A stretch of DNA of 62,142 nt. It comes from Salinivirgaceae bacterium. Lineage in GTDB: Bacteria; Bacteroidota; Bacteroidia; Bacteroidales; SZUA-534. Both the position numbers and the translations under genes were made by a program. The notes below the pieces were generated by a model. It saw only the letters and a program-made list of their open reading frames with translations, was not told the DNA's origin and did no database searches. The stretch covers positions 1-62,142 of the forward strand of contig JAGCNL010000058.1 in NCBI GenBank assembly GCA_017645945.1, written 5' to 3'. This document shows, in pieces, positions 26,007-34,795 of the stretch. Within the stretch, counting starts at the first letter, position 1. Every line of letters begins with the position of its first letter.

Positions 26007-27296
26007 ATGATTTATCAGATTCAAAAAGATATACAGAAGGCTATTAAAAAGGCAGACAAGTCGTTAATCCCCGATTCGTTGCTCAATGATGGCTCCGTGA
26101 TTAGTTTCAACGAGCAGGCGTCGCTGGTCACCCACCATCTGGCTAATGCGGGTATTGGAGTTGAGCATAACTATTCCCGTAAGGCCGAAGACGTGCTGAC
26201 CTTGTGGGCTGCCTGCCTCAACATGCCCGTTGGCACGCTGAAAGAGAATCTGCTTAAAGACATGAAAAACAAGCCTTTCCAGCCATCGGCCAATCATAAA
26301 TTCACTTTTATCGATTTGTTTGCCGGCATTGGAGGCTTCCGCATAGCTTTTCAAAATCTGGGGGGAGAATGCGTATTTTCCTCGGAATGGGACGAGAAGG
26401 CGCAGCAAACCTACTACGAAAATTACGGCGACATTCCTTTCGGCGATATCACAAAGAAAGAGATTAAAAACGCCATCCCCGACAACTTTGATGTGCTGTG
26501 TGCGGGATTCCCCTGTCAGGCATTTTCGCTGGCGGGGAAAAAAAGAGGATTTGCAGAGACTCGCGGCACACTGTTCTTCGATGTGGCTGAAATCCTGAAA
26601 ACCAAGCAGCCAAAGGTTGTGTTTCTGGAGAATGTGAAAGGATTGGCCATTCACGACAAGGGGAAAACTCTGGAGGTGATTCTCAACACTCTTGACGAGG
26701 TTGGTTACACCGTGCCGTCGCCGCAGATTGTGAACGCCATGTACTTCGGGGTTCCGCAGCATCGTGAGAGGATTTATATTGTTGGATTCCGCAAGGATTT
26801 GAACATTCCCGCTGACGCCTTCAAATATCCCGCGCAAAGCGAAGTCAAGACTCATTTTATTGATATTCGGGAAGATAAGCCCGTTCCTGCCAAGTATTAT
26901 CTATCAAACACTTATTGGGAAACCCTTTTAAGGCACAAGGCAAGGCACGAATCCAAAGGAAACGGGTTTGGCTATGCCATCATACCTGACAACGGTGTGT
27001 CGAGTGCCATTGTTGTCGGCGGCATGGGGCGTGAGCGAAATCTGGTTATCGACAAACGCCAGCACGACCTGACTCCCACCACCAACATCAAAGGCGAATA
27101 TAACACTTTGGGAATCAGACGAATGACTCCTCGCGAGTGGGCCAGACTGCAAGGCTATCCTGACAATTTCAGAATTGTTGTTGCTGATGCTTCCGCCTAC
27201 AAACAATTTGGCAACAGCGTGGCCGTTCCCGCCATACAAGCCACTGCCGGCAATCTGCTGCAGACTTTGGGCGAATACGGATATCTGGATATTTGA
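26007..27296 (+). CDS. DNA (cytosine-5) methyltransferase
   Basis: A 429-residue C5-cytosine methyltransferase with an extra N-terminal region of about 95 residues before motif I. Motifs in order: FIDLFAGIGGFR (I), GFPCQAFSLAGKKRGF (IV, catalytic Cys), VFLENVKGL (VI), QHRERIYIVGF (VIII), target-recognition region with TPREWARLQGYPDNF, and YKQFGNSVAVPAIQA (X). The enzyme looks intact. Its target cannot be read from sequence. It converges on a probable restriction enzyme gene with only 32 bases between the stops, a common type II restriction-modification layout. Confidence 0.94.
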   Translation: MIYQIQKDIQKAIKKADKSLIPDSLLNDGSVISFNEQASLVTHHLANAGIGVEHNYSRKAEDVLTLWAACLNMPVGTLKENLLKDMKNKPFQPSANHKFTFIDLFAGIGGFRIAFQNLGGECVFSSEWDEKAQQTYYENYGDIPFGDITKKEIKNAIPDNFDVLCAGFPCQAFSLAGKKRGFAETRGTLFFDVAEILKTKQPKVVFLENVKGLAIHDKGKTLEVILNTLDEVGYTVPSPQIVNAMYFGVPQHRERIYIVGFRKDLNIPADAFKYPAQSEVKTHFIDIREDKPVPAKYYLSNTYWETLLRHKARHESKGNGFGYAIIPDNGVSSAIVVGGMGRERNLVIDKRQHDLTPTTNIKGEYNTLGIRRMTPREWARLQGYPDNFRIVVADASAYKQFGNSVAVPAIQATAGNLLQTLGEYGYLDI

Positions 27297-27328
27297 GCGA
27301 ATGTGCTGAATTATCGGCCGAGCCGCGA

Positions 27329-27991
27329 CTATTTCGTCTGCGTTTTCTGCCAGATTCTTTTAAGAGTGTTGTACAATTCGGTGTACTCCCGCTCACCATA
27401 CAGGAAAAAGTCGCCAACCTTCACCCGCTCCTTAAAAGCCATAGGCATCTCAACATACTCCACATTGTCGAACCGCGTGTGCCTGTTCTCTTTAGCAACC
27501 CGTCCGCGGAAAGCTCTCCTTGTTTTTGTAAAGAAACAGATGCCGTAGTTGTTCCGATTAGTGACAATCATCAGGTCGATACCTTCCTCAATGTCGAGTT
27601 TGGTGTTATAAATCACCTTGCATTTGGCGCCAATCCGCTCGTCGATATATTTGTTGAAATAGATGTCTCTGACAAGTGAAGGATAGGTGCGGTAAGCCCT
27701 CGCCTTTATGCCCGATTCCAGGTCGGGGCGGTTAAGGCTGTCGAAAAAAGGCTTGTTGAACTCCAGATAATACTGGTAGAACGGCTCCTGTTCGGGAACG
27801 GCTTTCCGACTGACCAGAAAATCGTAGAACGCATCAACAAACATCGGGAGCTTGGTTTGCCGCTCAACCTCGCGGTTCCTTTCCTGCGAAAAGTCAAGTT
27901 TGTATTTGGCGATAGCGCTCCTTATTTCAGCCGACGTCAACTGAATTTGAGGAAGTAAATTCTGATAGTCCGATACATTGAACGTATGCAT
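27329..27991 (-). CDS. Probable type II restriction endonuclease paired with the C5 methyltransferase
   Basis: A 220-residue protein I do not recognise by family. A PD-(D/E)XK-like core may be present: GIDLMIVTNRNNYGICFFTK has an acidic residue, a beta strand, and a terminal Lys, preceded by DERIGAKCKVIYNTKLDIEE. The size suits a type II nuclease. The main argument is position: it faces the methyltransferase gene tail to tail at 32 bases. It starts 14 bases downstream of the GH3 gene on the same strand. Alternative: an unrelated small protein. Confidence 0.55.
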   Translation of the reverse strand: MHTFNVSDYQNLLPQIQLTSAEIRSAIAKYKLDFSQERNREVERQTKLPMFVDAFYDFLVSRKAVPEQEPFYQYYLEFNKPFFDSLNRPDLESGIKARAYRTYPSLVRDIYFNKYIDERIGAKCKVIYNTKLDIEEGIDLMIVTNRNNYGICFFTKTRRAFRGRVAKENRHTRFDNVEYVEMPMAFKERVKVGDFFLYGEREYTELYNTLKRIWQKTQTK

Positions 27992-28005
27992 ACCCGAACG
28001 CTGAC

Positions 28006-30354
28006 CTACTCCACCGCTGCTTCCGATAAATAATTATCTCTCAGCTTTTTAACCACCATTCTGCCTTTCAGCGAGATGTTCTGCTGCAGGCGGATGTCAA
28101 CTGACGATGCGCCAATCTTCACGCAGAACTCGCCTGGCGCGATGTTCCACTGGCGGCGGCCGTTGTTGCTGTAGTAGCCGAACTGCTCGGTGTGGAGTTT
28201 CACACGCACGGTTTTTGTCTCGCCTGGGTTGAGCGATACGCGGGCGAATCCCTGCAACTGAATTGGCCGAATGTTCTGATTGTCAGCCGTTGGCGATAGG
28301 TAAATCTGCGCAACCTCATCGGCAGGCATTGTGCCGGTGTTCTTCACTTCAAACGACAAATTAACGCACGGCGCGTTGGTTGAGACTTCACTGTCGATTT
28401 GCAGATTGCTGTATTCGAAAGTGCTGTAGCTCAAGCCGTAACCGAATGGCCATTGAACGCGGCTGTCGGGTGAGGTGGAGCGGTTGTAGCAAATTGGCTC
28501 GTAAACCTCAGCGTTGGGGTAACTAACTGATAATTTGGCTGATGGCGAAACTCGGCCGTAGAGAATGTCGGCCACGGCGTTGCCACCCTCCTCGCCCGGA
28601 TACCACGCCTGAATAACGGCGGCGCACTTCTCGGCCAATCCTGAAACCACTTGGGCACGGCCACCAAAGATGACCAGAACAACAGGCTTGCCCGTTGCAA
28701 TCAGCTCATTCACAAACTCTTCCTGACGGCCAGGCAGACGCAAACTCTGGCGGTCGCGGTTCTCGCCGCAGAGCATCACATTCTCGCCCACAGCGGCCAC
28801 AATAACATCGCTTTTTGCAGCCATACGCAAGGCTTCTGCCTTGTCGGCCTTCTCGCCCGAATCCACCTTGCGGTGCAGAATATCATAATCCCAAGCGCGC
28901 TCGTCGCCACCGTTCGACAGTTTGGTCTCGATGGTGTCGGTCCAGTCGCAGCCGCGCGAGTAGCTGATGCTGACGCCTTCGGGCTTGCGCGATGTCATTC
29001 CCTCAAGCAGCGGCACCACGTGCGGATGGTCCAAATCGGTCATTATCAACTTCCAGAAATAGGTCATTGCCGGGAATGAATAGTCGCCGCACATTGCCCA
29101 CATTGAGTTGGCGTTGGGGCCTGTCAGCAGGATTTTCAAGTCTGATTTTTTTGATTCCGCTTTTGTGCCAAGCGGAAGAATGCCGTTATTCTCAAGCAGC
29201 ACAACCGATTGTGTGGCAATCCGATACGACAGTTGCCTTTCTTCGGGTGTGTCAAGTTCGATGTTGTCAGTCGTGTAGAGATAAGGTTTCTCGTCGAGCA
29301 GACCTGCGCGTTGTTTGTGGCGCAAAACGTCCTTCACAGCGCGTTCAAAGGCTTCGGGCCGCACCAATCCGCTGTCGATGGCCTGTTGCAGATACTGATA
29401 GTTGACACCGTGCGGAAAATCGACATCGCAGCCACCGTTGATTGCCGCTGCCGCCTTGTGCATGGCGTCGGGTTGGTTGGGAATTTGGTCGATGGCTGTG
29501 TAATCGCTCACAACCATTCCGTCAAATCCGAGATAATTGCGCAGAATATCAACAAGTATCTCGCTGTTAGCCACGCAGTTGGTGCCGTGGACAGCGTGGT
29601 AGCCAGGCATCACAACACGGCTTCCGGCAAGACGAATCATCGCCTCGTGCGGCAACAGGATTTCTTCCATTAGCTCCTTCTCATCGGCATCGCCACCGCC
29701 GCCGTAGCCAAGATAGTGCTTCGAGCAAGTGCCGACACCTTTCTTCAGGTCGCCCTGCTGCAGTCCGCGCACAAAGGCAACGCCCATTGCCGCCGACAGG
29801 TATCCGTCCTCGCCATACGACTCCTCGAGCCGGTTGAACGAAGGCGTGCGGCACACATCCACCATCGGCGAAAGCGACAGCACACCGCCCATTTTGCGCA
29901 TTGCAACGCCCGTCTGCAGCGTTTTGAGTTCGGCCAGTTCGGTGTTGAACGAGCAAGCCTGCCCAATCTGCTGAGGGTAGATGGTCGCACCGCGCGTGTT
30001 GACACCCGTCAGCACTTCCTCGTGGTAAAGTGCTGGAATGCCGTTTGGTGTGCTCGTCATCAGCCATTGCTGGACGGCAGCCACACGGTCACGCAACACG
30101 TTGGGGTCCGTCGGTTTCTGGCTGGCATACTGCGAGAAATGACCGATTCCGTAAGGTATCATCTGGCGGCAGCGAGCCGTGTCAAGTTGGCCCTGCTCAT
30201 TGAAAAGCGTGTCCATATACATACTTTTCAGCTGCGCAATGCGCTCCTGCTGCGACATTCGGTTGTAGAGAGCGTCAATCTGCTGCTCCTCGATGTTGGT
30301 GGTTGTGCAGCCCGCAAAAACAGCGGCTATGCACAAGAGTTTGATTGCTTTCAT
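28006..30354 (-). CDS. Glycoside hydrolase family 3 lipoprotein (beta-glucosidase type)
   Basis: A 782-residue GH3 enzyme anchored as a lipoprotein (MKAIKLLCIAAVFAGC, Cys at 16). The N-terminal barrel holds RCRQMIPYGIGHFSQY, the acid-rich loop of the GH3 family, and the nucleophile Asp in GFDGMVVSDYTAI. The second alpha/beta domain (SVVLLENNGILPLG ... VVLVIFGGRAQVVSGL) and a C-terminal fibronectin III-like domain (EVAQIYLSPTADNQ) follow. Such enzymes trim beta-linked glucosides or xylosides at the cell surface. The substrate cannot be fixed; there is no SusC/SusD pair nearby, so it is not part of a visible polysaccharide utilisation locus. Confidence 0.93.
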   Translation of the reverse strand: MKAIKLLCIAAVFAGCTTTNIEEQQIDALYNRMSQQERIAQLKSMYMDTLFNEQGQLDTARCRQMIPYGIGHFSQYASQKPTDPNVLRDRVAAVQQWLMTSTPNGIPALYHEEVLTGVNTRGATIYPQQIGQACSFNTELAELKTLQTGVAMRKMGGVLSLSPMVDVCRTPSFNRLEESYGEDGYLSAAMGVAFVRGLQQGDLKKGVGTCSKHYLGYGGGGDADEKELMEEILLPHEAMIRLAGSRVVMPGYHAVHGTNCVANSEILVDILRNYLGFDGMVVSDYTAIDQIPNQPDAMHKAAAAINGGCDVDFPHGVNYQYLQQAIDSGLVRPEAFERAVKDVLRHKQRAGLLDEKPYLYTTDNIELDTPEERQLSYRIATQSVVLLENNGILPLGTKAESKKSDLKILLTGPNANSMWAMCGDYSFPAMTYFWKLIMTDLDHPHVVPLLEGMTSRKPEGVSISYSRGCDWTDTIETKLSNGGDERAWDYDILHRKVDSGEKADKAEALRMAAKSDVIVAAVGENVMLCGENRDRQSLRLPGRQEEFVNELIATGKPVVLVIFGGRAQVVSGLAEKCAAVIQAWYPGEEGGNAVADILYGRVSPSAKLSVSYPNAEVYEPICYNRSTSPDSRVQWPFGYGLSYSTFEYSNLQIDSEVSTNAPCVNLSFEVKNTGTMPADEVAQIYLSPTADNQNIRPIQLQGFARVSLNPGETKTVRVKLHTEQFGYYSNNGRRQWNIAPGEFCVKIGASSVDIRLQQNISLKGRMVVKKLRDNYLSEAAVE

Positions 30355-30645
30355 TCGATTTTTATATACGTAAATTATTTATTTTCAAACACAAACCGAT
30401 TCAGAATGCGTTGGCTGTACTTCAATAAACCTACTGTCCAAATCTGTTTTCGGGCTAAAAGTAACGATAATAGGCAACAGCGCAATCATCAGTGAGAGAA
30501 AAACGAAGGAATATGAGGTACTGCAACTATTTTTTGCTTGCAAATCGCCTCGCAAACATTAAATTTGCTTATCCACTAAAGCGAATTTTAACCGAAATCC
30601 GCTTGATGGGATAAACAAATCATTAATAATTAAAAACTAAGTGTT
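30355..30645. other. 291-bp divergent gap between GH3 and a lipoprotein gene
   Basis: It must hold the promoters of both flanking genes. I see AT-rich sequence but no clear TAnnTTTG pair, no frame with family signal and no strong hairpin. Confidence 0.4.
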
Positions 30646-31566
30646 ATGAAAAATCTCAAATTGGGCTTTGCAGCCTGCCTTACGGCTGCGTTTCTGTTCA
30701 GCGGCTGCTCAAAAGACGACAACGAATCAGGCGACCAGCAAAGATTGCTGCTATCGGTGGAGCGCATACAAAAAGATAAGGACGGCAATATTACCGGAAC
30801 ATCAAAAACCGAAAACAAATATGACTCCCAAGGCAATTGCATAGAATCCATCACCGAAACCACTAAAGAAAACGGCTTTAGTCAACAAGAAAAAACGTTG
30901 AAAAAATACGATGGACAAGGGAATCTGCTTGAAAGCGAAACCTATGTTGACGACGTTTTATCTTCGAAAGATATTTATACATACGAAGGAAACGTAGAAA
31001 CCCATGAATCAACGACTTATCTTAGAGGCACGACAATTTCCTCGTCTAAACAGATTATTACTTATACCGATTCGAATCGTGACAAAATTAAAACCAGCGT
31101 AACCACAATGAATTTTGACAATTCTACATCTGTCACCAAACAAGAAACCAGTTATGACAAAGACGGTAAAGTGGAAATGATTGTAACCTTCGAAAATGAC
31201 GAGTTAACCCAAAGAGTTGTTTTCAATAGAGATGTTGATACTCAAACACACTATTTGTATTTCAGTGATGGAAAGACAGACGAAAGCAAATCTTACACTT
31301 TAACAATTACCTATTCGGGCAATAAACAAACAAGTCAGTTTGAATATTTCGACGGGAAAAAAGTGGAAAATGAAAGTATAACAACATTTAACAGCGATAA
31401 TAGACAAACAGGAAGTGAGTCATACGAAAATGGTAGGTTGGTGAGGAAAATGACTGATTTTGTGTATAATGGCAAAGTGGAATCTTTTACTACATATTAC
31501 TACTCCGACCCCAATAGCACCGAGCCGACAATGACTATTTATAGTACATACACTTACAATAAATAG
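30646..31566 (+). CDS. Lipoprotein with YD/RHS-like strand repeats, function unknown
   Basis: A 306-residue protein with a lipoprotein signal ending LFSGC (Cys at about residue 22) and then SKDDNES. The body is a chain of short beta-strand repeats such as KYDSQGNCIESITE, KKYDGQGNLLESETY and SYDKDGKVEMIVTF, which resemble RHS/YD or YwqK-type repeats. It is Asp/Thr/Lys-rich and likely faces the cell surface or periplasm. No enzyme motif is visible. It stands alone and ends before a bidirectional terminator. Confidence 0.75.
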   Translation: MKNLKLGFAACLTAAFLFSGCSKDDNESGDQQRLLLSVERIQKDKDGNITGTSKTENKYDSQGNCIESITETTKENGFSQQEKTLKKYDGQGNLLESETYVDDVLSSKDIYTYEGNVETHESTTYLRGTTISSSKQIITYTDSNRDKIKTSVTTMNFDNSTSVTKQETSYDKDGKVEMIVTFENDELTQRVVFNRDVDTQTHYLYFSDGKTDESKSYTLTITYSGNKQTSQFEYFDGKKVENESITTFNSDNRQTGSESYENGRLVRKMTDFVYNGKVESFTTYYYSDPNSTEPTMTIYSTYTYNK

Positions 31567-31590
31567 TTCTGATATACAGTTATATAAACA

Positions 31591-31628
31591 AAACAGCCGA
31601 GGCACACTTGTTGTAACCTCGGCTGTTT
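31591..31628. terminator. Bidirectional terminator between lipoprotein gene and RhlE-type helicase
   Basis: AAACAGCCGAGG and CCTCGGCTGTTT form a 12-base perfect stem with a 14-base loop, and T or A runs flank it on both sides. It can serve both convergent genes. Confidence 0.88.
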
Positions 31629-31654
31629 TTTTGTCATTGTATAACGATAGTTTA

Positions 31655-32932
31655 TTATTGGTTTCCTCCTTGAGGTTTGCCTCCGCCATTGTTGTTTCGT
31701 CGGTTACCGTGGCCATTGTTGCGTCCGCCGCGATTGTTACGTCCTCCTCGGTGGAAATGGCGGTTCTGTTTGCGCTCAACGGGTGCGGGCTTGTACTCGG
31801 GAGCAGCACCCAGGCCTTCTGGCATAGCTGGCTTCTCAATCTCGTAGCCAATCAGTTTCTCGATTTTGGCAAAACGCAGCACATCCTTCGGATTGATGAG
31901 CGTTATGGCCTCGCCTGTCGATTTGGCGCGGGCTGTACGGCCAACGCGGTGCACGTAATCCTCAGGGTCACGCGGCACATCGTAGTTGATTACCAAACCG
32001 ATGTTGTCGATATCGATGCCTCGCGATACGATGTCGGTAGCCACAAGAACAGAGAATTTGCGGTTGCGGAAATCGAGCATCACAGCCTCGCGGTCGCACT
32101 GTTCAAGGTCGCTGTGAATGGCACGCGCGGCAATTTTAGCACGACGAAGGTCCTGCACAAGCGTTTTCACGGTGCTCTTTGTCGATGCAAAGACAATAAC
32201 GCTGTCTAAATCCTTGCTTTTCAGTATAGTTTCAATCAGTTTGTTCTTCTGTTCGTCGTAAGCCATATAGGCGGTCTGCTTCACACCTTCAGCCGGTTTT
32301 GAGATTGCAATGCTTATCTCGACGGGATTAGTCAGAATTGCGTTAGCCAACTGCCTGATTTTGGGCGGCATAGTGGCCGAAAACATCAGCGTCTGGCGCT
32401 GTTTTGGCAGATAGGTGATTATGCGTTTTATGTCGTCGACAAAACCCATATCGAGCATTTTGTCAGCCTCGTCAAGTATCAGATATTCAAGGCTGTCGAG
32501 TTTTACATATCCAAGATTCAGATGTGAAAGCAGACGACCGGGCGAAGCAATGAGCACGTTGGCGCCACTCTCGATGGCCGAGCGCTGCTGGTCCCAAACA
32601 CCGCTGTCGCTGCCGCCGTAAATGCCCACCGACTCAACGCCGCAGAAGTAAGAGAACCCCTGAAACTGCTGGTCGATTTGCATCACCAACTCGCGTGTCG
32701 GCGCAAGAATCAGGGCTTTGATTTTCTGCTCGTGGCGGGTTGTCAAATGGTGCAGAAGCGGCAGAATGTAAGCCGCCGTCTTGCCCGTTCCTGTCTGTGC
32801 GCAGGCAATCATATCGCGTTTGGCAAGAGCCTGCGGAATAACCTGTTCCTGCACGGGCGTGGTCTCCTCAAAACCCATCGCATCGATGCCTTCAAAAACC
32901 TCGGGATTCAGATGTAAATCAGCGAATTTCAT
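31655..32932 (-). CDS. DEAD-box RNA helicase, RhlE type
   Basis: A 425-residue RNA helicase: Q motif GFEETTPVQEQVIP, AQTGTGKTAAYILP (I), PTRELVMQ (Ia), DEADKMLDMGF (II), SATMP (III), RGIDIDNIGLVINYDVP, and HRVGRTARAKSTG (VI). The C-terminal 60 residues are Arg/Gly/Asn-rich with RGG boxes, as in the RhlE group, and probably bind RNA. It acts in RNA remodelling, for example ribosome assembly or cold adaptation. It may share a transcript with waaA upstream (60-base spacer with heptad-like repeats). Confidence 0.95.
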   Translation of the reverse strand: MKFADLHLNPEVFEGIDAMGFEETTPVQEQVIPQALAKRDMIACAQTGTGKTAAYILPLLHHLTTRHEQKIKALILAPTRELVMQIDQQFQGFSYFCGVESVGIYGGSDSGVWDQQRSAIESGANVLIASPGRLLSHLNLGYVKLDSLEYLILDEADKMLDMGFVDDIKRIITYLPKQRQTLMFSATMPPKIRQLANAILTNPVEISIAISKPAEGVKQTAYMAYDEQKNKLIETILKSKDLDSVIVFASTKSTVKTLVQDLRRAKIAARAIHSDLEQCDREAVMLDFRNRKFSVLVATDIVSRGIDIDNIGLVINYDVPRDPEDYVHRVGRTARAKSTGEAITLINPKDVLRFAKIEKLIGYEIEKPAMPEGLGAAPEYKPAPVERKQNRHFHRGGRNNRGGRNNGHGNRRNNNGGGKPQGGNQ

Positions 32933-32936
32933 TTAT

Positions 32937-32992
32937 AAGTTCTAAGTTTTTGAGTTCTAAGTTTAAAGTTTAACAAGTTGAAATGCTTTAAG
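32937..32992 (-). repeat. AAGTTTA/AAGTTCT heptad-like repeat tract between waaA and rhlE-type gene
   Basis: The spacer is made of near-tandem 7-base units (AAGTTCT, AAGTTTT, AAGTTCT, AAGTTTA, AAGTTTA). The same style of 7-base periodicity recurs in spacers at 38.9, 42.6 and 45.7 kb. Confidence 0.5.
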
Positions 32993-34231
32993 TTACTCTT
33001 TAAACTTTATCTCCTTCATTATCAACTGCGTTCCGCCACGCATTTCATCAACGTAGGCCGATGCCTTCTGCCCTGCCCGCTTGCAATCGTCGGGATTGGC
33101 GAAATAGTGGTCGAAAGCCCTTGCAAGTTGCTCATAATCAGATATGCTGATTGCGGCGCCACGCTCAATGAGTTGGCAAGCCTCGCGGAACTTATGATAT
33201 TTTGGCCCGAAAACCACTGGCACACTGTAAGTTGCAGCCTCGAGCGTATTGTGTATTCCCTTGCCGAATCCGCCGCCAATATATGACAACTGCCCGTAGC
33301 GATAGAGTGCAGAGAGCAAACCTATACAATTTATTATCAGCACTTTCGCACCATCAACTTTCGACTCGTCGGCTTGAGCGTCGGTGTAGCGGACAACTTT
33401 GCCTGTGCACGAACTCTCGACACGGCTGACATTGGCTTCGGTGGTCTCGTGCGGTGCAATTATCATTTTGATATCGTGCTCGTTAGCATATTTACAGAGC
33501 AGTTCCTCATCACCGCTCCAAGTGCTTCCTGCCACCAAAACCTTGTCGGCTCTGGCCACAAAACGCTCGATAATCGGTTGTGGCTTGGCCTGTTGTACAA
33601 GGTCGTAAACGCGGTCGAAACGAGTGTCGCCGCCAACCTGAACATTAGTGATTCCTATGCCGGCAAGCAGTTTCTTCGAGTTTTCGTCTTGAACGAACAG
33701 CAAAGTAAAGAATTTCAATAAGTTGCGATACCATCCGCCATACCATTTGAAGAATGTCTGCTGCGGACGGAAAATCGACGAGAAAACATACGTCGGGACA
33801 CCAGCTTTGTGCAACTGGTTCAGATAGTTATACCAAAAATCGTACTTGATGAACAATGCGGCTTTCGGCTTGACAATCTGCATAAAACGCTTTGCGTTGC
33901 GCCGCGTATCGGCTGGAAGATAAAAGACATAATCGGCACCCGTGTAGTTCTTGCGTACCTCGTAACCCGACGGCGAGAAGAACGTGAGCAGAACGGCGTA
34001 ATCGGGGTACTTGGCCTTAAATGCCTCAATGACAGGTCTTCCCTGCTCAAACTCACCCAACGACGACGAGTGAAACCAAACAACAGGCTTGCTGCCATCG
34101 ATTTTTGCGGCCATCTGCTTAAGCAAACCCTTACGGCCGCGAATCCAAAACCGCGCCTTCTCGTTGAACGGCGAAACCACGCGGATCAAAAATGTGTAAA
34201 CCCTGATACTCAGGTTATATATGAATGTCAT
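32993..34231 (-). CDS. waaA: 3-deoxy-D-manno-octulosonic acid (Kdo) transferase WaaA
   Basis: GT30 family transferase that adds Kdo from CMP-Kdo to lipid A at the inner membrane. The protein opens with an amphipathic region (YNLSIRVYTFLIRVVSPF), then GSKPVVWFHSSSLGEFEQGRP, where the conserved glutamate lies, and LLTFFSPSGYEV. The C-terminal half reads VLVAGSTWSGDE, IIAPHET, and YIGGGFGKGIHNTLEAATYSVPVVFGP, all diagnostic for WaaA. The start at 34231 (412 residues) is chosen over an in-frame ATG at 34330 because a TATATTTG promoter box lies at 34251-34258, downstream of the longer start. It may continue into the rhlE-type gene. Confidence 0.92.
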   Translation of the reverse strand: MTFIYNLSIRVYTFLIRVVSPFNEKARFWIRGRKGLLKQMAAKIDGSKPVVWFHSSSLGEFEQGRPVIEAFKAKYPDYAVLLTFFSPSGYEVRKNYTGADYVFYLPADTRRNAKRFMQIVKPKAALFIKYDFWYNYLNQLHKAGVPTYVFSSIFRPQQTFFKWYGGWYRNLLKFFTLLFVQDENSKKLLAGIGITNVQVGGDTRFDRVYDLVQQAKPQPIIERFVARADKVLVAGSTWSGDEELLCKYANEHDIKMIIAPHETTEANVSRVESSCTGKVVRYTDAQADESKVDGAKVLIINCIGLLSALYRYGQLSYIGGGFGKGIHNTLEAATYSVPVVFGPKYHKFREACQLIERGAAISISDYEQLARAFDHYFANPDDCKRAGQKASAYVDEMRGGTQLIMKEIKFKE

Positions 34232-34250
34232 TTCGCGAAATTTTGCAGCG

Positions 34251-34258
34251 CAAATATA
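34251..34258 (-). promoter_or_regulatory. -7 box TATATTTG for waaA
   Basis: Exact TAnnTTTG match on the minus strand, 20 bases before the waaA start at 34231. It excludes the longer in-frame start at 34330. Confidence 0.55.
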
Positions 34259-34413
34259 TTGCAGCATATCGTGAAAAACACCCCTCAACGGCCGTTTTTG
34301 CCCAAAACTTATCAACCTGCTTGTGTGCAAGGAGAAAATCGTTTGGGAGCGATCAGTTTGACTAAATTATATTCCTGATGCGCTGCCGCCTTGGAAATGA
34401 CATCCTCGATTTT

Positions 34414-34653
34414 CTATTCGAACCAGATTTGAAAATCTTCAAAACTCGTTACTCTTTGCAATTTCACATCGGGGAAAGAGCTATCCTCCTTGTACTTAAT
34501 CACATCCGATGTCACAAACGAACGGTCAGATGCAACTTTGATTTTGTAATCAGGGAAACTGTCAACAAATTTCACCTTGATATCGGGAAACGAATTGTCC
34601 TGCTTGAAAGTGATTTTCTTTCCCTTGAACCGAGATAAATCTTCTTTTCGCAT
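34414..34653 (-). CDS. Small repeat protein, candidate 7(1) septoil-knot (Septknot/DUF6150-like) protein
   Basis: A 79-residue protein built from short strand repeats of the type SFPDIKVKFVDSFPDYKIKV, SSFPDVKLQRVTSF and ITFKQDNSFPD. The recurring Ser-Phe-Pro-Asp-x-Lys-(Val/Leu) pattern matches what I know of the very small family proposed or shown to fold as a 7(1) knot (septoil knot). The cellular role of that family is unknown. The gene stands alone on the minus strand, between waaA and a lipoprotein gene. The recognition rests on the repeat pattern only. Confidence 0.55.
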   Translation of the reverse strand: MRKEDLSRFKGKKITFKQDNSFPDIKVKFVDSFPDYKIKVASDRSFVTSDVIKYKEDSSFPDVKLQRVTSFEDFQIWFE

Positions 34654-34745
34654 AGAGTTTTAATTTTTGTGTTTAGTAACGCTAATTTAATACATAACAA
34701 TCGATATTGCCAAAATATATCTGTACAATGTGCTGAAAACAAGTG

Positions 34746-34753
34746 TATATTTG
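34746..34753 (+). promoter_or_regulatory. -7 box TATATTTG before the lipoprotein gene at 34796
   Basis: Exact TAnnTTTG match 43 bases before the ATG at 34796. A longer in-frame start at 34730 would lie upstream of this box and is therefore unlikely. Confidence 0.45.
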
Positions 34754-34795
34754 TTCTGTAAAACAAAATTAATTCTAATCATAATTTACAAAAAG

